NCBI GenBank assembly: GCA_013297775.1
Contig: JAAFIL010000031.1
Location: 1 to 39,469 of the forward strand
Reading direction: 5' to 3'
From: Bacteroidota bacterium
GTDB lineage: Bacteria; Bacteroidota; Bacteroidia; B-17B0; Aurantibacillaceae
Length of the DNA stretch: 39,469 bases
Shown: one piece after another, positions 24,245 through 33,136 of the stretch
How the letters are laid out: each line of letters starts with the position of its first letter
Position numbering within the stretch: the first letter of the stretch is position 1
The notes under the pieces: model-generated
Database searches by the model: none
Seen by the model: the letters and a program-made list of their open reading frames with translations, nothing else
Told to the model about the DNA's origin: nothing
Made by a program: the position numbers and the translations under genes

Positions 24245-25390
24245 ATGCTTGGTCAAACACCCCAAATGAAGCCCTACAATAGTGTAAATTGTGGCATTGA
24301 ACAAACTAAATTGTATTTACCTCTCCTTAAAAATAAAAAAGTAGGAGTGGTTACCAATGTTTCGGGGCAACTGAAAGGGCAAAGCTGTGTAGATGTTTTA
24401 ATTAAACTTGGCGTTAAGGTTAAAAAAATATTTGGTCCCGAGCATGGCTTTAGAGGCACCACCGAAGCGGGCGAAAAAGTAAACTCGCAACGCGATAAAA
24501 AAACAGGGCTTCCTATTGTTTCGCTTTATGGCAAAACTAAAAAACCTAGTAAAGATGATTTAAAAGATTTGGATGTTTTGGTTTATGACATTCAAGATAT
24601 TGGGGTGCGTTTTTATACTTACATTTCGACGATGACTTATGTGATGGAAGCCTGCGCCGAAAACAAAAAGCAACTGCTTATTTTCGATCGTCCCAATCCC
24701 AATGGCTTTTATATAGATGGCCCTGTGTTGGAGAAAGAGTGGAAAAGTTTTTTAGGTCTTCATCCAGTACCTATTGTGTATGGCATGACCTGTGGCGAGT
24801 ATGCTCGCATGGTTAATGGCGAAAATTGGTTAAACCAAGGGTTAACTTGCTCGCTCACGGTTATTCCGCTTAGCAACTACGACCGCTGCGCCACCTACGA
24901 ATTACCCATTAAACCCTCGCCCAACATTCCTAATAGCAAAGCCGTGCTCCTCTACCCCACTTTGGGTTTGCTCGAAGGTAGCATTGCCAGTTTAGGACGT
25001 GGCACCGATTTCCCGTTTCAAATGATTGGTTACCCGAGCTACACTAGTAAAACATTTAGCTTTGAGCCCAAACCCAACGCATTAAGCCTAACGCCCAAAT
25101 ACGTGAACCAAACTTGCTATGGCTTAGATTTGAGAACCGACTCATTCTTGCTACAACACCCCAAAACCCTTCAATTAGATTGGATAAAAAACTTATTACA
25201 GGCTTGCGCTCACGATACATTTTTTGATAAAAATTTTAATTACCATGCGGGCAATGCCAGTTTAAAAGCCAATTTACTAGCTGCTCAAACGGCCGCTTCC
25301 ATTCGGAATAGTTGGGAAAAAAACTTGACTACCTTTAAAAAAATCCGAAAAAAATATTTGCTCTACCCAGATGTGGATAACTGTAAATAA
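24245..25390 (+). CDS. namZ: Exo-beta-N-acetylmuramidase NamZ (DUF1343, GH171)
   Basis: NamZ-type enzymes release N-acetylmuramic acid from the non-reducing end of peptidoglycan fragments and serve cell-wall recycling. The 381-residue sequence has the family signatures KNKKVGVVTNVSGQ, KIFGPEHGFRG, the DVLVYDIQDIGVRFYTYIST block, IFDRPNPNG, YGMTCGEYARM and EGSIASLGRGTDFPFQMIG. The N-terminus is uncertain. ATG 24245 begins at MLGQTPQ, but the codons just before it encode a hydrophobic stretch (VGFTLSLLLSLN) that looks like a signal-peptide core without an in-frame ATG close upstream. A start at an internal TTG near 24228, or a lost start codon, is possible. Confidence 0.85.
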   Translation: MLGQTPQMKPYNSVNCGIEQTKLYLPLLKNKKVGVVTNVSGQLKGQSCVDVLIKLGVKVKKIFGPEHGFRGTTEAGEKVNSQRDKKTGLPIVSLYGKTKKPSKDDLKDLDVLVYDIQDIGVRFYTYISTMTYVMEACAENKKQLLIFDRPNPNGFYIDGPVLEKEWKSFLGLHPVPIVYGMTCGEYARMVNGENWLNQGLTCSLTVIPLSNYDRCATYELPIKPSPNIPNSKAVLLYPTLGLLEGSIASLGRGTDFPFQMIGYPSYTSKTFSFEPKPNALSLTPKYVNQTCYGLDLRTDSFLLQHPKTLQLDWIKNLLQACAHDTFFDKNFNYHAGNASLKANLLAAQTAASIRNSWEKNLTTFKKIRKKYLLYPDVDNCK

Positions 25391-25399
25391 AAATCTTTG

Positions 25400-25436
25400 T
25401 TTTAAAAGGCTTGGCTTGTTTTAAAAGCCTTTAAAA
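25400..25436 (+). terminator. Hairpin after namZ (possible terminator)
   Basis: TTTTAAAAGGCTT (25400-25412) pairs with AAAAGCCTTTAAAA (25423-25436), with one bulge and a 10-base loop. It lies 10 bp after the namZ stop codon. No T-run follows directly, so termination strength is doubtful. The hairpin sits just before the alaS promoter candidate and could also belong to it. Confidence 0.4.
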
Positions 25437-25448
25437 TCTGTAACTTTA
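25416..25448 (+). promoter_or_regulatory. Possible alaS promoter
   Basis: TTG at 25416-25418 and TAACTTTA at 25441-25448, 22 bp apart, approximate the Bacteroidota -33/-7 pattern. The alaS ATG is 20 bp downstream, leaving a short leader without a Shine-Dalgarno sequence. Confidence 0.33.
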
Positions 25449-25468
25449 AGGCTCATTTTTTAATTTTT

Positions 25469-26983
25469 ATGGAAGCGCATAAAGTACGCCAAACATTTTT
25501 AGATTTTTTTAAAAGCAAACAACATCACATTGTGCCAAGCGCGCCCATGGTTGTAAAGGGCGACCCTACCCTCTTGTTCAACAACAGCGGCATGGCTCCC
25601 TTTAAAGATATTTTTTTAGGCAATGCCCCTATTAAATGGGCGCGTGTGGCCGATACCCAAAAATGTTTGCGTGTAAGCGGTAAACACAACGATTTGGAAG
25701 AAGTTGGCGTGGACACCTATCACCACACCATGTTTGAAATGCTTGGCAACTGGAGCTTTGGCGATTACTTTAAAAAAGAAGCCATTACTTGGGCTTGGGA
25801 ATTACTGACCGAGGTTTATAAAATTGATAAAAATCGTTTATACGTTACTGTGTTCGAGGGCAGTAAAGAAGACGGTTTGGCATTTGACCAAGAGGCCTAC
25901 GACACTTGGAAACAATTTATTGACCCCTCGCGCATTTTAAACGGCAATAAAAAAGATAACTTTTGGGAGATGGGCGATACGGGGCCATGTGGTCCTTGCA
26001 CCGAAATTCATTACGATGGGCGTAGCGATGAAGAACGCCAAACCGTTAGTGGTGCTTTACGCGTTAATAACGACGACCCTTTGGTGATCGAAATTTGGAA
26101 CAATGTATTTATGGAATTTGAACGCCGTGCCGACGGTTCACTCATCAAACTACCCAAACAACACGTTGATACAGGCATGGGATTTGAACGCTTAGTGCGT
26201 GTGTTACAAGGCAAATCGAGCAATTACGACAGCGATGTGTTTAGCCCACTCATTAATAAAATTGAAGAGTTAAGCGGGCATCGCTACAAACCCGAAGATG
26301 AGGCGCATCATAAAAAACAACAATTGGTTAACATTGCCATGCGGGTTATAGCCGACCACATCCGAACCATTTCGTTTAGCATTGCCGATGGTCAACTGCC
26401 AGCTAATACTGGTGCAGGCTATGTTATACGTCGTATCTTACGCCGTGCCATCCGTTACGGCTACCAATCGTTAAACTTAAAAGAACCTTTTATGTACCGC
26501 ATTGTGCCTACTTTGGCGCATCAAATGGGCGAGGCTTTTCCTGAACTCCAGGCACAAAAATTACTTATCGAAAAAGTGATTAAAGAAGAAGAAAGTAGTT
26601 TTTATAAAACCCTCGAAATTGGTTTAAAACGCATAGATCAAATTTGTATAGACACCACTACGGCCAAAAAACAAGTTGTAGATGGGAAACAAGTTTTTGA
26701 ACTTTATGACACCTTTGGTTTTCCGATTGATTTAACCAGTTTAATTGCCCGAGGCTATCAACTCAGCATTGATGAAGTGGCGTTTAATAAATACTTAGAT
26801 GAACAAAAAAATCGTTCGCGGGCGGCTACCGCTGCCGATACCGACGATTGGGTGTATGTAGGCATTACCCGCCAAGAAGCCGAAAAAACACAAGATAAAG
26901 AAACCGATTTTGTGGGCTACGATGCCTTAGAAAGAGAAACAAAAATTGTGCGCTACCGAAAAGTAAAACAAAAAAACAAATAA
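25469..26983 (+). CDS. alaS: Alanyl-tRNA synthetase, N-terminal part, ended by an in-frame TAA
   Basis: The 504-residue product carries the class II catalytic core and tRNA-recognition region of Ala[22 protein letters not shown], motif 2 around [56 protein letters not shown], and motif 3 [17 protein letters not shown]. Translation ends at TAA 26981-26983 after VKQKNK. The same frame continues without shift as QFHLVL... into the editing domain. One base change from GAA (Glu is common at this site) explains the stop. In E. coli a fragment of about 460 N-terminal residues can charge tRNA, so this piece might work alone. The stop may be a real mutation, a recoded codon or an assembly error. Confidence 0.92.
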   Translation: MEAHKVRQTFLDFFKSKQHHIVPSAPMVVKGDPTLLFNNSGMAPFKDIFLGNAPIKWARVADTQKCLRVSGKHNDLEEVGVDTYHHTMFEMLGNWSFGDYFKKEAITWAWELLTEVYKIDKNRLYVTVFEGSKEDGLAFDQEAYDTWKQFIDPSRILNGNKKDNFWEMGDTGPCGPCTEIHYDGRSDEERQTVSGALRVNNDDPLVIEIWNNVFMEFERRADGSLIKLPKQHVDTGMGFERLVRVLQGKSSNYDSDVFSPLINKIEELSGHRYKPEDEAHHKKQQLVNIAMRVIADHIRTISFSIADGQLPANTGAGYVIRRILRRAIRYGYQSLNLKEPFMYRIVPTLAHQMGEAFPELQAQKLLIEKVIKEEESSFYKTLEIGLKRIDQICIDTTTAKKQVVDGKQVFELYDTFGFPIDLTSLIARGYQLSIDEVAFNKYLDEQKNRSRAATAADTDDWVYVGITRQEAEKTQDKETDFVGYDALERETKIVRYRKVKQKNK

Positions 26984-26992
26984 CAATTTCAC

Positions 26993-28141
26993 TTGGTATT
27001 ACGAACCACGCCATTTTATGCCGAAAGTGGCGGGCAGGTGGGCGATACAGGCACGCTCGAAAACATTAACGAACGCTTAATGATTACCGATACGAAAAAA
27101 GAAAATGGTGTTATCATTCATTACTGCGATCGCCTCCCCGATAATTTAGAAGCAACCTTTATAGCTAAAGTTAATGCACTTAAACGGCAATTAACCAGTA
27201 ATAACCACAGTGCTACACACCTCATGCACGCTGCCCTGCGAGAGGTATTGGGTAAACACGTTGAACAAAAAGGAAGTTTAGTTAACGACGAACACTTACG
27301 TTTCGATTTTTCGCATTTTGCTAAAATGACTCCCGAAGAATTGCAACACATCGAAAAATTAGTGAACACCAAAATACGTCAAAACATTACTTGCGCTATT
27401 GAAGCAATGGCCATTGAAGATGCCAAAAAAACGGGTGCTATGGCTCTGTTTGGCGAAAAATATGGCGATATTGTGCGTGTTATTACCTTCGATAAAAACT
27501 ATTCGGTTGAACTGTGCGGCGGCACACATGTAAAGGCAACAGGCGAAATTGGTTTCTTTAAACTACAAAGCGAAAGTGCGGTGGCGGCTGGCATTCGCCG
27601 TATAGAAGCCATTACCAGTTTAAAGGTAGAAGACTTTTTTGATCAACAATTGCAAACCATTGATACCTTAAAAACCATTTTAAAAGGCAGTAAAGATATT
27701 GTAAAAAGTGTGAACGATTTAGTGGAGCAAAACACTGCTTTGCAAAAAGAGTTACAGCACATCATGCACGAAAAAGCAAGAGAGCTTAAAAAAATACTAC
27801 TCACCAAAGCCCAACACCAACAAGGTCTTACGAGTATTATTGAACGGGTAAATTTCAATAGCCCCGAAGAATTAAAAAATATGCTCTTCGAACTTAAAAA
27901 CGAAGTGGCCAATTGTTTTGCTGTGTTGGCGGGCGAAGTAAATGGTAAACCTAGTATTTCTATTGTTATTAGCGATAATCTTGTCAAAGAAAAAAATTGG
28001 AATGCTGGTCATATTATTCGCGAACTGGCTAAAGAAATTAATGGCGGAGGCGGTGGTCAGGCATTTTATGCTCAAGCTGGAGGCACGCATTTAGAAGGGA
28101 TAGAAAACGTACTTATAAAAGCAAAAGCACTCATCGTTTAA
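26993..28141 (+). CDS. alaS: Alanyl-tRNA synthetase, C-terminal part (editing and C-Ala domains)
   Basis: This is the continuation of alaS in the same frame, beginning at the first possible start (TTG 26993) after the internal TAA. It encodes TTPFYAESGGQVGDTG, the editing-site zinc ligands His72 and His76 (NHSATHLMH) with Cys175 and His179 (CGGTHVKATGEIG), a coiled-coil stretch (DIVKSVNDLVEQNTALQKEL), and the C-Ala domain with its GGGGGQA loop. The first nine nucleotides after the TAA (QFH) belong to the parent protein. Both parts together give a full-length AlaRS of about 890 codons. Expression as a separate chain would need reinitiation or readthrough. Confidence 0.9.
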   Translation: MVLRTTPFYAESGGQVGDTGTLENINERLMITDTKKENGVIIHYCDRLPDNLEATFIAKVNALKRQLTSNNHSATHLMHAALREVLGKHVEQKGSLVNDEHLRFDFSHFAKMTPEELQHIEKLVNTKIRQNITCAIEAMAIEDAKKTGAMALFGEKYGDIVRVITFDKNYSVELCGGTHVKATGEIGFFKLQSESAVAAGIRRIEAITSLKVEDFFDQQLQTIDTLKTILKGSKDIVKSVNDLVEQNTALQKELQHIMHEKARELKKILLTKAQHQQGLTSIIERVNFNSPEELKNMLFELKNEVANCFAVLAGEVNGKPSISIVISDNLVKEKNWNAGHIIRELAKEINGGGGGQAFYAQAGGTHLEGIENVLIKAKALIV

Positions 28142-28220
28142 TTAAACCGAAAATAGATGGTTGAACCGTATATCTAAGTAAAAATATTGTACATTTAATT
28201 TTCCAAAAAAACCAATTGTT

Positions 28221-29471
28221 ATGAGAACACTTTTAACCTTTGTATTAATAAGTAGCACCTTAGTAAGTGGCGCACAAATTTTTGATGCCAATGGTCGCGA
28301 AGTAAAATTAACCCCCAATGCCGCGCCAGTAAGCCACACCGCAAACATTGTTTTTAATACGGGTAATTTCAAAACGCTTCTCGAAACGGCACGAAAAGAA
28401 AATAAACTTATTTTTATTGATGCCTTTACGACGTGGTGCGGCCCTTGCAAAGCCATGGCTAAAGAAGTATTTACGCAAGATGATGTCGCCAATTTTTATA
28501 ACGCTACATTTATAAATGCTAAAATAGATATGGAAAAAGGCGAAGGCATTGAAATTGCCAAACAATACGAAGTCAATTGTTATCCGAATTTATTATACAT
28601 AGATGGGAATGGTAAACTCATCCACCGCAGTGCAGGTTTCCAGGAAGCCGAACCGTTTATAAACTTAGGTAAAATAGCCTCTAATGGAAAAGAAACCTTT
28701 CCCATTAAACGCAGTCAGTTTGAAGCCCAAGGCATCCATTCGGGTAATATTGAGCCGTACCTCGATTTATTACGCTCGGGCTGTATGGACGCATCAAGCA
28801 GTTTAGATGGTTACTTTGCCAATCTTAACGAACAAGAATTAATAGAGCCTATTAACTGGACTATTTTGGTAAACGAACGCGAAGACTTTAAGTCGAGAGA
28901 ACTGCAATACCTCTATAAAAATTACAAACGCTTTGAAGAAAAACATGGCCAAAAAAACGTTGAAGATAAAATTGTAACAAGCAGTTTAAGTTACTTTAGC
29001 GATTTGTTAAGTCAAAATCCGATACCAGCCGATGCACTTAAACAACGTAAAGAATCATTTAAAAAAGAAGGCATTCCTTACCAAGCCCGCACAATATGGG
29101 AAATAGACGTAATGGCGGCCAAAAAAACGAACAACACCCTAGCTTTAAATAAATTATTAGTCGCCGATTTATTAACCTATTCGGGTAACGATGCCCAACG
29201 TTTAAACCGTTATGCCTGGCGATTTTTTGAAAATGAAACCGACAAAACTCTTTTAGCCAAAGCCGAGGAGTGGGCCAAAGCATCGGTGAATGCCAAAAAA
29301 GAATCTGCAAATACTGATACTTACGCCCATTTATTATTTAAAAATGGAAAAGTAGCCGAAGCTAAAAAAATGGCCGAAGAGTCTATTGCCCTTGCTAAAG
29401 CCGCTAATTACAAAGAAGACGACTATGCAGGAACCGTCCAACTTCTCGAAAAAATTAAAGAAGGGAAATAG
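28221..29471 (+). CDS. Thioredoxin-like periplasmic protein
   Basis: The 416-residue protein has a signal peptide (MRTLLTFVLISSTLVSGAQ) and a thioredoxin-fold domain at about 45-155 with the active-site motif TTWCGPCKAM (Cys73, Cys76), as well as a cis-Pro candidate in VNCYPNLLYI. The C-terminal 250 residues are alpha-helical, Lys/Glu/Ala-rich and resemble TPR-like repeats (WAKASVNAKKESANTDTYAH). The CGPC motif is that of thioredoxins, so a disulfide reductase or isomerase role in the envelope is likely. The substrate is unknown. It follows alaS by 79 bp with no clear terminator between them. Confidence 0.85.
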   Translation: MRTLLTFVLISSTLVSGAQIFDANGREVKLTPNAAPVSHTANIVFNTGNFKTLLETARKENKLIFIDAFTTWCGPCKAMAKEVFTQDDVANFYNATFINAKIDMEKGEGIEIAKQYEVNCYPNLLYIDGNGKLIHRSAGFQEAEPFINLGKIASNGKETFPIKRSQFEAQGIHSGNIEPYLDLLRSGCMDASSSLDGYFANLNEQELIEPINWTILVNEREDFKSRELQYLYKNYKRFEEKHGQKNVEDKIVTSSLSYFSDLLSQNPIPADALKQRKESFKKEGIPYQARTIWEIDVMAAKKTNNTLALNKLLVADLLTYSGNDAQRLNRYAWRFFENETDKTLLAKAEEWAKASVNAKKESANTDTYAHLLFKNGKVAEAKKMAEESIALAKAANYKEDDYAGTVQLLEKIKEGK

Positions 29472-29572
29472 AAGTTTAGGCTCGTAACCTATAACACTAA
29501 ACGTTGAAAAAATAAATCCTTACCCATTATTAGTTGGAATAGGAGCGCATTAGTTGTGAACTTAGATTTTAA

Positions 29573-29715
29573 AAGATAGACTTTAGAATACCTTATACTC
29601 GATAAAAGTTTAGCACGCAAAGTTCGCAAAGGACGCAAAGGCGGAAGTTAAATCTTGAAAGAGGATTTTAGAATAAATCAATACCGTTATTAACTACTAT
29701 GAGTTAAGTTATATG
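29573..29715 (-). repeat. Second dispersed repeat family, inverted copy
   Basis: Read on the minus strand, this matches the two units at 6671-6902: ATATAACTTAACTC, TTTATTCTAAAATCC, CAAGATTTAACTTC and CTTTGCGTCCTTTGCGAA are all found, followed by the ATCGAGTATAAGG-like extension. It lies between convergent genes (28221-29471 and 29743-30789), and no hairpin terminator was seen besides it. Nothing else is visible in 29472-29742. Confidence 0.6.
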
Positions 29716-29742
29716 GGATGTAATTTTCACTTGAAGTAACGT

Positions 29743-30789
29743 TTAATCTACCCAATCGGCAATAAACAAATTGGTATCGCGCGAGCCGTGATTGTTGCGG
29801 TTAGATGAAAAAATAAGGTGCTTGCCATTGGGGCTAAACATCGGGAAGGCATTAAAAACACTGGTGTCTGTTATCTTTTCTAAACCTGTTCCATCGGCAT
29901 TAATCATAAATAGCTGAAAATCGTAACCGCGTTTGCTGTGGTGATTACTCGAAAAAATAATTTTTTTGCCAGAAGGATGAAAAAAGGGTGCCCAATTGGC
30001 TTTTCCTAAGCGGGTTACTTGTTTTAAATTACTTCCATCCACATTACACGTATATAACTCCATAGCGGTAGGCGCAACTAAGCCTTGTTTTAGCAAAGTT
30101 GTATAATCTTCTAACTCCTCGGGGTTTTGCGGGCGCGAAGCCCTAAACACTAAACGTTTGCCATCAGGCGAAAAAAAAGCACCACCATCGTAGCCTAACC
30201 CAAAAGTGATTTGCTTTTGATTACTGCCATCTATATCCATCGTCCACAGTTCTAAATCGCCACTTCTATCGCTTGTAAATACAATTTTATCGCCTTGTGG
30301 CGAAATAGTAGCTTCGGCATCGTAGCCGGGCGAGTTAGTGAGTTGCTTTACTATTTTACCTTTAGCATCGGCAACAAAAATATCAAAACTTTTATACACC
30401 GCCCATAGGTACTTGCCGTTGGTTTGAGGGGCAGGCGGACAGCTATCGCTCGCTAAATGAGTAGAGGCATACAAAAACGTTTTGCCATCGGGCATCACAT
30501 AGCTGCACGTTGTGCGACCTTTGCCCGTGCTAATTAAACGAGGTTTATAAGTGGTATCTTTAGCCGCCTTGGCTATGTTTAAATGAAAAATTTGATCGCA
30601 CTTTAAACCCCAAGCCGCATTGTTACTTTGAAACGAAACGCTTTTTCCATCGGGCGAAAAATAAGCCTCGGCATTATCGCCACCAAAAGTTAATTGCTTT
30701 AAATTTTTTAAATGCGTTTCAGTTTGCCCAAAACTGATGCTTGTTAAGCCAAGCCAACCCATTTGAAAGAGGAGCGTAAAATATTTCAT
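29743..30789 (-). CDS. TolB-like PD40 beta-propeller protein
   Basis: This 348-residue periplasmic protein starts with a signal peptide (MKYFTLLFQMGWLGLTSISFGQ). Six or so PD40 blades follow: AEAYFSPDGKSVSFQSNN, AEATISPQGDKIVFTSDRSG, GGAFFSPDGKRLVFRASRP, APFFHPSGKKIIFSSNHHS and AFPMFSPNGKHLIFSSNRN. Several carry the DGSNxKQIT spacer seen in TolB and in dipeptidyl-peptidase-like propellers. No catalytic domain is attached, so it is probably a binding or scaffold protein. ATG 30789 is preferred, since a longer frame up to 30879 overlaps the upstream gene and adds a leader without a signal-peptide pattern. It lies 34 bp downstream of the GT-C gene. Confidence 0.85.
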   Translation of the reverse strand: MKYFTLLFQMGWLGLTSISFGQTETHLKNLKQLTFGGDNAEAYFSPDGKSVSFQSNNAAWGLKCDQIFHLNIAKAAKDTTYKPRLISTGKGRTTCSYVMPDGKTFLYASTHLASDSCPPAPQTNGKYLWAVYKSFDIFVADAKGKIVKQLTNSPGYDAEATISPQGDKIVFTSDRSGDLELWTMDIDGSNQKQITFGLGYDGGAFFSPDGKRLVFRASRPQNPEELEDYTTLLKQGLVAPTAMELYTCNVDGSNLKQVTRLGKANWAPFFHPSGKKIIFSSNHHSKRGYDFQLFMINADGTGLEKITDTSVFNAFPMFSPNGKHLIFSSNRNNHGSRDTNLFIADWVD

Positions 30790-30823
30790 AACTAAGAAAG
30801 CACAAAAATACAAATATTCTTTT

Positions 30824-32353
30824 TTAGCGCAGAAACAGAGTCGTGTTATAGTACAATTCAAATTGTTGGGTAACGGCATTCACCTTTACAAAACCAAAAG
30901 GTATTGGCGCGTTATTGGCTTTATCGTGTAAATAATAGCGATGGGTGGTATCACATTCTAAACTTATTTTTTGTTTTTGGTATAACGCACTTTGTAAGGC
31001 TATATCGTTCCATGTTAACGCATGGATAGACAAAGTATCGCCTTGGGGTAAAAAAGGTAAAAGGACATTCACATCGTTATAAAGCCCTTCATCGCGCCTA
31101 TAAAAGCTGGGCGAGCAACACCAATACACCAAAGCAGCAATTACTAATACATAACTGCAATACCGTGCTATTTGAGTTGTATCCACCTTTTGTATAATTT
31201 TTAAACCGAGCACAAACTGAGGTTTAAATGCTAACACGCCTCCAATTATAAAAAACGAAAACGAAGGACTTAAATAAAAACCGCGTTGCTCCAAAGTAAT
31301 AGCAAAAGGTAAACTGCCTACTAAAGCCGTTATTAAAAACAACATGGCATATTGAGTTTTACGGAGGCGTTTAAATTGTAACGAAAGTGGATATTGCCAT
31401 TTTTTAGTTAAGAACAAACTTAATACCAAAACAAGTAAGATAGGCCCAATTAACTCTGTAAAAAGTCGGAAGATAATATCGAAATGCGATTGGGTGGTAG
31501 CCCCAACTTGGTTTAAAGAAGCCAACAAACGTTTGTGCATGTAGGTATTAAACCAATAGCTTCCGCCGCTGTGTATGAGTAATGTATAAACTAAAAGTGC
31601 GGCCAAACTCAAATAAGTAACCATGCAAAACAATAGGTTTTGTTTTCTGTTTGGAAATAAAATAAGAGCCACTAAAGGCAAACAAGCTATGAAAACCGAT
31701 TGAAAGCCTTTGGTTAAAAACAATGTATAACTTACAAATGTAAAACTAAAAGCGGCTAATAAAGTAGAGTAAAGCCGCTTCGGTTTTTTTTGCCAAAGTA
31801 TAAACACATAAACGCCTAATACACTAAGCGGCACTACTAAGGTTTCTATCACCTGATTCGCAAAAGTCCAGCACCACACTTGCACCGATAGTAATAAAAA
31901 AAGTACCACATAAAAAAAAGGAAGTGCAGGTTTAAATAAAAGCTGACTCAGTTTATAAAGCACCACTAAAAAAAGAACGAACAACGTTAAGGTAAATAAT
32001 TTTTCGGATAAAAATGAAAGGCCAAACCCTTTTAACCAAACGCCATACATTGCAAAAAATAAAGGAGGTTGTTCAAAAAACTGCGGCATATTTATATTGG
32101 TAAATTTCATGTACCAAAAACTAGATTGGTTTTCCGAAAAATTAAAGGCAACGGTTCTATACAAACACCCATCGGTAAACAAACCCTGTTGAAAAAGCGG
32201 AGCAATAATAAGCACCACACATGCACTCCATACCAGCAGAGCACTTGGGCTTAATAGCCTACGCAAGAAAAGGCGTTTAAAAGACACGTTTAAATATACA
32301 ATTCTTTTTAAAGGTCTAATAAATTTTGTTTTGGAGTTATATTCTTTGAACAA
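30824..32353 (-). CDS. GT-C fold membrane glycosyltransferase (ArnT/PMT-like)
   Basis: The 509-residue multispanning protein has about 11 hydrophobic segments. The first periplasmic loop has GLFTDGCLYRTVAFNFSE, with Asp61 as the candidate catalytic acid. A second loop motif FFEQPPLFFA (Glu94 to Pro97) follows; a Glu/Asp followed by two prolines is typical of ArnT and PMT family proteins. The C-terminal 90 residues form a soluble tail. The expected donor is a polyprenyl-linked sugar; the acceptor is unknown. It shares the fold but not obvious close similarity with the protein at 1418-3061. The N-terminal 35 residues are basic; later starts are possible. Confidence 0.75.
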   Translation of the reverse strand: MFKEYNSKTKFIRPLKRIVYLNVSFKRLFLRRLLSPSALLVWSACVVLIIAPLFQQGLFTDGCLYRTVAFNFSENQSSFWYMKFTNINMPQFFEQPPLFFAMYGVWLKGFGLSFLSEKLFTLTLFVLFLVVLYKLSQLLFKPALPFFYVVLFLLLSVQVWCWTFANQVIETLVVPLSVLGVYVFILWQKKPKRLYSTLLAAFSFTFVSYTLFLTKGFQSVFIACLPLVALILFPNRKQNLLFCMVTYLSLAALLVYTLLIHSGGSYWFNTYMHKRLLASLNQVGATTQSHFDIIFRLFTELIGPILLVLVLSLFLTKKWQYPLSLQFKRLRKTQYAMLFLITALVGSLPFAITLEQRGFYLSPSFSFFIIGGVLAFKPQFVLGLKIIQKVDTTQIARYCSYVLVIAALVYWCCSPSFYRRDEGLYNDVNVLLPFLPQGDTLSIHALTWNDIALQSALYQKQKISLECDTTHRYYLHDKANNAPIPFGFVKVNAVTQQFELYYNTTLFLR

Positions 32354-32397
32354 ATAAAATAGATCAAAAATTTGATTTATAGAAATTACAGTTTAAG

Positions 32398-32650
32398 GCC
32401 GTGCCCCCTATAAAGTTAGTTGGTAGCTTAGTGTATTATTTACACTATTCATTTAAGTTAATAAAGTGTTCTACTAAGGGGTCGGGCTGTACGCTTTAGC
32501 TGCTCGGGCTTTTGCTACATCTGCTGCGGCGTGCGGGGTCTTCGTGCCTCAGCCTCCGCCGCTCGCGCATCTGTTAGCAAAAGCCCTTCGCAGGCTGCCG
32601 CTGCTTTTGTATTGAGCGAAGTCGAAATAATCCCTCACGCGGAGGGTATA
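32398..32650 (+). repeat. Dispersed hairpin element, copy 3
   Basis: It begins GGCCGTGCCCCCT (32398-32410) and continues with GGGGTCGGGCTGT (from 32478), the hairpin, the right end TTGTATTGAGCGAAGTCG, and TCCCTCACGCGGAGGG (to about 32646). The arms are GGGCTTTTGCTA (32506-32517) and TAGCAAAAGCCC (32575-32586), perfect complements. The loop has GCGGCG/CGCCGC and TCTTCGTGCCTCAGCC. A shared stretch (AATAAAGGGTTCTATCTATT, 32673-32692) links it to the 21-bp array, exactly as in copy 4. Confidence 0.8.
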
Positions 32651-32716
32651 ATTTAATATTGAGTGTTAATTTCAATAAAGGGTTCTATCTATTAAATGTA
32701 CTAATTATTGGTTCAT

Positions 32717-33030
32717 CTATACTCTAGCTACTTTACTTTATACTCTAGCTACTTTACTTTATACCCTAGCAACTTCACTTTATACTCTAGCAACTTCACT
32801 TTATACTCTAGCAACTTCACTTTATACTCTGGCAACTTTACTTTATACTCTGGCAACTTTACTTTATACTCTAGCAACTTTACTTTATACTCTAGCAACT
32901 TTATTCTTCCCACTAGCAACTTCATTCTATACTCTAGCGACTTCATTTTACCCACTAGCAACTTTACTTTATACTCTAGCTACTTTATTCTTTGCACTAG
33001 CAACTTTACTTGCTGCACTAGCAACTTTTT
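32717..33030 (+). repeat. 21-bp tandem repeat array 1 (about 15 units)
   Basis: The units follow the consensus CTTTATACTCTAGCAACTT plus two bases and repeat every 21 bp without spacers. CTAGCAACTT is nearly constant, while the preceding 6-9 bases vary among TATACT, TTCCCAC, TTTGCAC and GCTGCAC types. Two plus-strand frames and one minus-strand frame stay open because 21 is a multiple of three, giving heptapeptides such as SNFTLYS (plus) or KLLEYKV (minus). None has a convincing start or signal, so the repeat is not called as a gene. The period equals two turns of B-DNA. Confidence 0.85.
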
Positions 33031-33096
33031 GATATTTTTTGCCTCAAACTATCTCAAAAAACAGCAAAATGTGTCAAGTTTTTCTAGGAGAAGATA
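33031..33096 (+). repeat. Conserved array tail, copy 1
   Basis: This stretch follows the array directly and is repeated after array 2 (36691-36753). It starts GATATTTTTTGCCTCAAACT, continues with CAGCAAAATG, and ends with TTTTTCTAGGAGAAGA. In the plus direction ATG-TGT-CAA opens a short frame (MCQVFLGED). The final part occurs a third time at 37571-37605. Confidence 0.75.
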
Positions 33097-33136
33097 ATTT
33101 AAGTTTTTTGATGCGTTTCGACACTTTATCAAATCT

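Noticed and set aside
32708-33097. Open frames of 129 codons (plus) and 70 codons (minus, 32749-32961) across array 1
   Set aside because: They result from a 21-bp unit without stops in these frames. There is no signal of frame preference and the plus frame starts at a weak TTG.
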